Positions 1 to 6,000 of a DNA stretch of 8,313 nucleotides are shown here, one piece after another. The stretch covers positions 1 to 8,313 of the forward strand of contig JAFMJK010000274.1 in assembly GCA_017853515.1 (NCBI GenBank), given 5' to 3'. Below the pieces are notes generated by a model. The model did no database searches and was not told the origin of the DNA. It saw only the letters and a program-made list of their open reading frames with translations. Each line of letters opens with the position of its first letter. Position 1 is the first letter of the stretch. The position numbers and the translations under genes are program-made. Source of the DNA: Chthoniobacterales bacterium. GTDB lineage: Bacteria; Verrucomicrobiota; Verrucomicrobiia; Chthoniobacterales; JACTMZ01.

Positions 1-2
1 TA

Positions 3-950
3 TATCAATCGAAGATCAAAGACAATTATTTGAGTTTGGAAGGATCTCCTACAGGATCTCAGTTAAACAACACTGTAGTAGTTCCAAGTCTTAATTCTAT
101 CATAACTGTAGCTGAAAACTACGGAACGCCTATACAGGTTGGAGGTTACATAGACCAGTACAAAGCTCCTTTATATTTAAATTCTTCTCAACAGACTTAC
201 GATCTTCAAGATTGGGCACTTTCAGGCAGTCTCATACAACCTGGAGATCGTATTGTGATAAATAAAGTGTATTACGAAGCGCAACCAGCAATAAATCAGT
301 ATTACGATCCATACATCGGAGGATCCATAAACTATCAAGGCGCAACTGAAAACTTCGGATGGGCTTCTTATTCTCCTGGATTGAACTTCGTTCTTTTCCC
401 TATTTACTGGGATATTTCAAGGATACAGGAGATCGAGATGTCGAACCAAGTTCGCAGATCTATGTATTCCTTCCAGATAACAAATAATAAATTAACAATA
501 TTTCCTTGGCCTGACAAAGACGGTATAGTTGTGTGGATAGATTATTCTAAAAAGAGCGAAGTATCTAATGCTCAACTAAACTCACCTTATTCAGGTAGCA
601 CAGGACTTGTTACTAATCCATCAAACGTACCATACGGTAGCATAACTTATTCTTCGATAAACCAACCCGGTAGACAGTGGATCTACGAGTATACGCTTGC
701 GCTCGCTTCCGAACTTCTTGGATTGATTAGAGGCAAGTACACTCAGATCCCTGCCCCCGGCGCGGAAGTAACTCTGAATGGAGCTGATCTCATATCGAAA
801 GGAAAAGATCAACAAAATGCTTTGAGGGAGAAGCTTCGACAGGATTTTGATGACATGAGTAGAAAAGCTCAGTTAGAGAGAAAACAGTCGGAGAACCAAT
901 CCATCTCTAGCACTCTCAATGAAGTACCAATGTTCATTTACATAGGATAA
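3..950 (+). CDS. T4 gp13-like neck (head-completion) protein, 5' partial
   Basis: In T4, gp13 joins gp14 to form the neck that closes the DNA-filled head beneath the portal and receives the tail. The reading frame is open from the first complete codon at position 3 to the TAA at 948-950, giving 315 visible residues (T4 gp13 is 309). The earliest start codon in the window is TTG at 30, with no Shine-Dalgarno motif before it, and the frame continues upstream as YQSKIKDNY. The true start is therefore probably just outside the window. Family-like features are a central stretch with QQTYDLQDWA and GDRIVINKVYYEA, then a conserved C-terminal third: a helix (WIYEYTLALASELLGLIRG), the IPAPGAEVTLNG motif, a charged coiled-coil-like helix rich in K, E, Q and R, and a hydrophobic YIG end. 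The next gene starts 1 nt after the stop. The gp13 assignment is from pattern recognition; a generic head-completion adaptor is the alternative. Confidence 0.75.
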   Translation, partial: YQSKIKDNYLSLEGSPTGSQLNNTVVVPSLNSIITVAENYGTPIQVGGYIDQYKAPLYLNSSQQTYDLQDWALSGSLIQPGDRIVINKVYYEAQPAINQYYDPYIGGSINYQGATENFGWASYSPGLNFVLFPIYWDISRIQEIEMSNQVRRSMYSFQITNNKLTIFPWPDKDGIVVWIDYSKKSEVSNAQLNSPYSGSTGLVTNPSNVPYGSITYSSINQPGRQWIYEYTLALASELLGLIRGKYTQIPAPGAEVTLNGADLISKGKDQQNALREKLRQDFDDMSRKAQLERKQSENQSISSTLNEVPMFIYIG

Positions 951-951
951 C

Positions 952-1443
952 ATGGCACTATTCGGATCAACCAGAGACGTAGCAACATTTAAGATCTTTA
1001 CCAAAGAACTTGTAGAAGATGTTATATCACAAGAAATAGGCTACTATAAGATAATGCTTGCAGATACTCCAGTCAATGTTTACGGAGAAGCGATGAAAAG
1101 GTATTACTCGGGTCCGGTTTTGATTCCGTGTATGATAGACAGAGGAGATTTCAACATGGAAGAGAAGGACATGACAGTTGATTCCATTCGAGACGTAAAG
1201 TTTCGTTTCTTCAAAGATCATTTGGTGGAAGCTAACGTTGTACCTGAAGTTGGAGACATTATAATGTACTACGAAGACTATTATGAAGTGCATAACGTAA
1301 ACGAAAACCAATTGATATTAGGAAAGAACCCTGACTACGTATACTCAAATGGAACAGCTAACTTCGGTCAATCGTACTCAATAATATTAGAGTGTCACTA
1401 TTCAAGTCCTGACAAACTTGGCATAACTAAAGAGAGATTATAA
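952..1443 (+). CDS. T4 gp14-like neck protein (short form)
   Basis: Predicted 163-residue head-to-tail connector protein. Its place directly after the gp13-like gene and before the gp15-like gene matches T4, where gp14 pairs with gp13 in the neck. The N-terminal half reads as a helix (about residues 10-35, KIFTKELVEDVISQEIGYYK), then a beta-rich part with VYGEAMKRYY and VLIPCMIDR. The segment most like gp14 is PEVGDIIMYYEDYYEVHNV (residues 98-116) followed by a GKNPDY turn, the beta-hairpin layout of this family. T4 gp14 is 256 residues, so this version is much shorter and lacks an equivalent of the T4 C-terminal region. ATG at 952 lies 1 nt after the previous stop, with AGGA at 944-947 as a closely spaced ribosome site inside the upstream gene. 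Its stop overlaps the next start (TAATG). Role is inferred mostly from order plus the hairpin motif. Confidence 0.65.
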   Translation: MALFGSTRDVATFKIFTKELVEDVISQEIGYYKIMLADTPVNVYGEAMKRYYSGPVLIPCMIDRGDFNMEEKDMTVDSIRDVKFRFFKDHLVEANVVPEVGDIIMYYEDYYEVHNVNENQLILGKNPDYVYSNGTANFGQSYSIILECHYSSPDKLGITKERL

Positions 1444-2771
1444 TGGCAACACAGGTAGTTAGACCTAGGAATAGAAAAGAGTTTATGGATAAACTCATAA
1501 CTCCTTACGATCCTAAGGAAGGAAATCCTAATCAAGTATTCTCTGAACCTTCTAAGTTAGGTCAACCTGAACAAAATAGGGCTTACGAGATGTCTTTGAA
1601 AGGAGACACTGACAAGGATTTCTACATCGGAATAAAAGACATAGACGAAGCAGTCATGTACTACTTCAATAACGTTTTGAAACTATCTGTTGTACAAAAC
1701 AACGTTAGAGTCAACGTTCCCGTTATATATGGTACACCTGAATATTGGAAGACTATACAAGCCGATGGATACTATAGAGACGAGAACGGTAAGATGATGG
1801 CTCCGCTTATCATGTTCAAGAGAAAATCTATCACTCAAAATAGAGGATTAGGCAATAAATTGGACGGAAACTCTGCTCACAACGTACAAGCCTTCGAGAC
1901 AAGATTCAATAGAAGAAACATATACAGCAATTTTAATACGCTAAACAATAAAGTTCCAGAGAGCAAGTATGTTGTTTCGGTAATACCTGATTACGTTACA
2001 GTAGATTACGAGTGTATAATTTGGACTTACTTTGTTGAACAGATGGACAAGCTTATAGAAGCCATAAATTTTGCTTCTAGAAGTTATTGGGGTGATCCCA
2101 ATCGATTTCAATTCTTGACTTCAATAGAATCATTTGAAGATTCAATTAGCTACGCTATAGGTGAAAATAGAGCTGTTAGGACTAATTTTAACATGTCTCT
2201 AAACGGATATCTAATCCCTGATAGTTTGAACAAACAATTGGCGAGTAGAAACCTTTATTACGGAATTTCTCAAGTCGTGTTTGGACTCGAAATAGCCACC
2301 ACAGACCAGCAATTTGATTCGGCCACAAACAAATCAGCTGGATCGAGTGGAATTAAATCAGTTGAGATGTCTAACACTGCTGAACAATTTACAGCAGAAG
2401 TTAAAAAGACAGTCAATAGAACCAACGTTAGAAATATCTTGCTCAACGATTCTGTAAATAATGTAAATATCACTAACAACTACAATTCATTTGATCCTCT
2501 CTTGGCAATATACCTTGATACGAGCAAGTCAGTTACAGGTACAGTTACGGCTCCTGATACAGTAACATTTGCTAACGGTTGGTTGACAGCACCTAGTCCT
2601 CTTGCACCTACAAGTGTAGCCGACTTCGTGTTCTATGTTAACGGTCAATATGTGGAGCCTACAAGCATAGTAAGTTTTACAAATGGATCGACTCTTGTTG
2701 TGGATACTAACTTACTTGGATACAGCTTAGAAGCCACAGACGTTGTAGTAGCAACAGGTAAATTTGCTTAA
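1443..2771 (+). CDS. T4 gp15-like tail terminator / sheath stabiliser with extra C-terminal domain
   Basis: T4 gp15 forms a hexameric ring that caps the finished tail tube and sheath and docks to the neck. This 442-residue product matches the gp15 pattern. Residues 70-95 contain AVMYYFNNVLKLS and VRVNVPVIYGTPEYW. Residues 119-130 read MAPLIMFKRKSI. Residues 176-213 contain YVVSVIPDYVTVDYECIIWT followed by a helix with VEQMDKLIEAINF, and residues 246-258 read RTNFNMSLNGYLI. T4 gp15 is 272 residues. The excess here is a polar linker (about 285-350) and a beta-rich C-terminal domain (about 354-442) with FYVNGQYVEP, FTNGSTLVVDT and LGYSLEATDVVVATGKF. ATG at 1443 overlaps the previous stop by one base. 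AGAGAG at 1431-1436 may serve as the ribosome site, and translational coupling is likely. The core call is fairly firm; the function of the added domain is unknown. Confidence 0.75.
   Translation: MATQVVRPRNRKEFMDKLITPYDPKEGNPNQVFSEPSKLGQPEQNRAYEMSLKGDTDKDFYIGIKDIDEAVMYYFNNVLKLSVVQNNVRVNVPVIYGTPEYWKTIQADGYYRDENGKMMAPLIMFKRKSITQNRGLGNKLDGNSAHNVQAFETRFNRRNIYSNFNTLNNKVPESKYVVSVIPDYVTVDYECIIWTYFVEQMDKLIEAINFASRSYWGDPNRFQFLTSIESFEDSISYAIGENRAVRTNFNMSLNGYLIPDSLNKQLASRNLYYGISQVVFGLEIATTDQQFDSATNKSAGSSGIKSVEMSNTAEQFTAEVKKTVNRTNVRNILLNDSVNNVNITNNYNSFDPLLAIYLDTSKSVTGTVTAPDTVTFANGWLTAPSPLAPTSVADFVFYVNGQYVEPTSIVSFTNGSTLVVDTNLLGYSLEATDVVVATGKFA
2502..2768 (+). other. C-terminal beta-rich add-on domain of the gp15-like protein
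   Basis: Residues about 354-442 lie beyond the part comparable with T4 gp15. They form a compact stretch of alternating hydrophobic and polar residues: TGTVTAPDTVTFANGW, then VFYVNGQYVEP, STLVVDTNLLGY and ending VVVATGKFA. The pattern suggests a small immunoglobulin-like or jelly-roll-like decoration domain; this is inference from composition. I have the impression of similar FxVNG...GKF endings on structural proteins of related environmental phages, which a search could confirm. It contains no 6-residue fibre repeats. Confidence 0.5.
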
Positions 2772-2773
2772 AT

Positions 2774-2992
2774 ATGGCCAGATTAAAGTTTAAGCAAATC
2801 CTGTCTAATCTTTCTTACGACGCTACAAACAATAAGCTTCATTTGAGCGGCAGTTCTGATCCATCTTTTATTATCACTGGATCGCTTTATGTGACTTCTT
2901 CTGCTACCGTAACCGGTTCAATAACTATAGCAGGAATAGACACTTTTGGAGACTCTGGAAGCTTCTATACTGAAGATTTGGGCACTTACTGA
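2774..2992 (+). CDS. Small fibre-like virion protein, function unknown (72 aa)
   Basis: A 72-residue product starting at ATG 2774, 2 nt after the gp15-like stop and ending at TGA 2990-2992. The N-terminus is basic and helical (MARLKFKQILSNLSYD). The rest is rich in S, G and T, in the same style as the large fibre downstream: KLHLSGSSDPSFIITGSLYV and TVTGSITIAG, ending with DTFGDSGSFYTEDLGTY. No clear Shine-Dalgarno motif precedes the start (ACAGG lies too far upstream), so coupling to the preceding gene is likely. The tight spacing, matching strand and repeated ITGS/VTGS beta-strand motif support a real gene. It may be a fibre-associated or baseplate-associated structural protein, or a remnant of a fibre shaft. 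No specific function can be assigned. Confidence 0.6.
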   Translation: MARLKFKQILSNLSYDATNNKLHLSGSSDPSFIITGSLYVTSSATVTGSITIAGIDTFGDSGSFYTEDLGTY

Positions 2993-3061
2993 TATTTATA
3001 CCAAGCTATATAGCTGTAATGGTTTTGCCAAGTTAGTATATACTAAACCGTAAATAGGCAG
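2993..3061. promoter_or_regulatory. 69-nt intergenic gap with two perfect palindromes before the fibre gene
   Basis: This is the only gap of more than 2 nt between genes in the window. It contains AGCTATATAGCT (3004-3015) and TTAGTATATACTAA (3033-3046), both perfect inverted repeats without a spacer. A GGTTT/AAACC pair (3021-3025 and 3045-3049) could close a stem around the second. The region is AT-rich and precedes the giant fibre gene, so it is a plausible place for a promoter, operator or mRNA processing site. I see no T-run terminator. A closely spaced AGG (3056-3058) is the only ribosome-site candidate for the ATG at 3062. The function is inference. Confidence 0.4.
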
Positions 3062-6000
3062 ATGTCCAATCAATTTCTTAAACTGCGCCGCAGCGCTGTA
3101 CCGGGTAGAATACCTACCACATCTTCTTTAGATTTTGGAGAAATTGCTCTAAACACCTATGATGGTTTAGCTTTCATGAAGAAATCCGGTTCATCCGGAG
3201 AAGAGATAATCGCTATAGGATCCGGAACTACAATAAGTGGATCACAATACTACGTACCTATTTTCTCTGGAAGTAGTCTAATAGAGTCTTCCATATTCCA
3301 GTCCGGATCTTTTACTTCCATAAGAAACGCGGTAGCGCCAGAGGATCCAACAAACCCAGACATTCTTTACGTTAACGGAGACGGAGTAGATACTTACAAT
3401 CTTATATCTGCTCACGGAAACATAAATGATTACGTACAGATAAACATACAGAACTACGCGAACTCTGGAAATGCTTCTTCTGACATAGTCGCCACTGCTA
3501 ACAACGGAACAGAGCTAAGGTATTACATTGACATGGGTATCAACAGCGAAGGATACTCAAACAGTAGTTTTGTTGGAAGCGCTAACGATGCTTACCTCTA
3601 TTCTACAGGAAACCATTTATATGTAGGAAACGCTTCAGTAGGACAAAAGCTAATATTTTTCAACGGAGGTTTAGATGCTATAAACAAAGCAAAAATAGTT
3701 GTACACGAGCAGGGAACAGTCGAGATAAACGTAGATGCTAACTACAATCCAGATCCTACAAACCCGCCTGCGCTTTACGTAAAAGCAACCAACGGAGTAA
3801 CTTATAACGTTATACAGGCTTATGGAGACACAGACAACTACTCTCAAGTATCAAACACAAACAGAAGTGCAGGAACAGTAGCTTCTTCAGATATAGTTGC
3901 GTACAATAACATAGATCCTGATAATCAGACAGCAGGATACGTGGACATGGGTATAAACTCCACGAACTATGTATACAACGGAGTATACCCTGGAAAAGCT
4001 GGAGACGCTTACCTATTCACCGATTCTGCTCACTTAGTAATAGGAACTCTGTCAGGAAGCGGAGATGCAAAAGTAACCATTTTCGCAGGAGGAGTAAACG
4101 AAGCAGATAACGCTAAGTTGATACTTTACGGAAACAATCAACACGAACTGACCGGGTCTCTTAAAGCAAGCGAGGGTTTCACAGGGTCTCTTTACGGCAC
4201 TGCAAGTTGGGCACTTAATACGTTAACTGCTTCTTTCGTAGCAAACGCTGTAAGTGCATCGTACGCAGCCACGGCTTCTTCTGCAGACAACTTTGTTGTA
4301 AGAAACAATATCACCGCATCGAATGGTCTGTTCACAGGAACAATTACAGCTCAGACTCTTGTAGTTCAGACTATAACTTCCTCTGTTGAATATGTAACTG
4401 GCTCTACAAAATTTGGTAGCCAACTAACAGATACACACCAGTTTACTGGGTCGGTTAGCATCACAGGCAGTCTTACTGTAAATGGACCACTTAATGCAAC
4501 AAGCAGTTGGGCATATAGCGCTTCTTCTGCTATTAGCTCTAGCTATGCAACTACAGCTAGTTATTCTGTATCTAGCTCTTACGCCATATCTAGTTCTTAT
4601 TCTTTAAGTGCGTCATTAGCACAAACCGCTTCTTACGTACAAGCTTCTGGAATAGTAGGAGACATTTATAGAATATCTACAGGAAGCATCACAGCTTCTG
4701 TTAATATAAACAGCGCATCATTTGAGTTAACATCTGGATCTTCTTCGTTCTTATTTGTTAGTAATAGCGGTAATATTGGAATTAGCACAACTACTCCTAA
4801 TTATAGATTAGAGGTTAGTGGTGGTTTTAAAGCCACAGCAGCTAGTATAATATCTTCTTCGCTTACCCTTGTTGCTCCTGGAAATACAGGAGGATACATC
4901 AGTCCTGGTGGAGATGGTATATCAATAGGTAGTTATAATAGCGGTGTACACATTAGAATAAGAAATAGCAACAGAACCGCATTCGATCAATCAGTAGGTA
5001 TAGGAAGTCCAGGATTCGGATGGAGTACAAACGAAAACTTAACAATAAAAACAGCCGGCGTTACTAATGGATCTTCTGCTATTTGGGTAGGAAACGGAAC
5101 AAATAACAGTATATTCAGAGTTTACGGAGACGGTACGATATCTATAGGACCAACAATATCCTCAGGATACGCTTTACAAGTAAGTTCTACGGCTTCTGGC
5201 TCTCTTAACGTTGGTAATGTACTGTATGTTAGCTCGAGTGTTGTAACCATTAGTGGTTCTTTATTCGCATCGGCTAGTTCGCATACAATTACCGGTTCTC
5301 TTAATGCTGCGACAATTACAGGATCTCTATTTGGAACGGCTAGTTGGGCGCAAAACGCAATAACTGCTTCTTATGTAACTTCTTCTAAAGTATTTGGACC
5401 AAATGGAGCAGATAGTATTCTAACTTCATCTTATGCGTTAACAGCTTCTTACGCTCTTAACGCAGGAGGTACTTCTGGAATAACTATAGCTGATGAAGGA
5501 ACAGTACAAGGAACAGCAACATTTTTGAACTTTATAGGTTCTAGCGTTACTGCTACTGTAGCCTCTAGTACTGCTTCTATTACAATAAACACGGCTGTTG
5601 CCGCTACAGCGTCCTATGTAAATCCTCTAACCCAGAGCGTCATTATATCAGGATCTCTAATAGTAACAGGATCTGTTAGCGCAACTCAAGGAGGATTCAC
5701 AGGTTCATTATTTGGTACTTCTTCTTGGGCTTATAGTGCTTCTGTAGCTATAAGTTCTTCTTATGCGACAACTGCTTCTTACGCATTAAGTTCAAGTTAT
5801 GCGTTATCTTCTAGTTACTCTTTAAGCTCTTCCTATAGTTTAAGCGGATCTTATTCATTATCTTCGTCTTATTCTGTATCTAGTTCTTATTCTTTAACAG
5901 CATCACTAGCAGCCACAGCTTCTTACGTGCCTGCCTCTGCTGTAGTAGGTTTGAGCTTGAATCAAATATCTTCAGGTAGTGTAACAGCTTCAGTTAATGT

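Noticed and set aside
30..32. TTG at 30 as the start of the gp13-like gene
   Set aside because: There is no ribosome-binding motif and the frame is open further upstream to the window edge, so it is treated as an internal codon of a 5'-partial gene.
621..815. Minus-strand open frame of 64 codons
   Set aside because: It lies entirely inside the gp13-like gene, has no family-like features and no supporting start signal; an opposite-strand shadow.
1027..1311. Minus-strand open frame of 94 codons
   Set aside because: It lies within the gp14-like gene, and the translated sequence is a hydrophobic, His-rich jumble typical of a reverse-complement shadow.
2270..2479. Minus-strand open frame of 69 codons
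   Set aside because: It is inside the gp15-like linker region; its apparent hydrophobic stretch comes from the complement of Asn/Lys/Thr codons.
2993..3000. TATAAATA on the minus strand, identical to the T4 late-promoter core
   Set aside because: It would drive transcription antisense into the gp15-like gene and no minus-strand gene is present. An 8-nt AT-rich match is likely chance.
3050..3058. GTAAATAGG before the fibre as a late promoter -10 element
   Set aside because: It ends only 3 nt before the ATG, leaving no room for a leader; it is more likely part of the weak ribosome-binding region.
4223..4423. Minus-strand open frame of 66 codons rich in Cys and Ser
   Set aside because: It lies across the conserved 70-residue fibre module; the Cys-rich look comes from reading Ala and Thr codons backwards, not from a zinc-binding protein.
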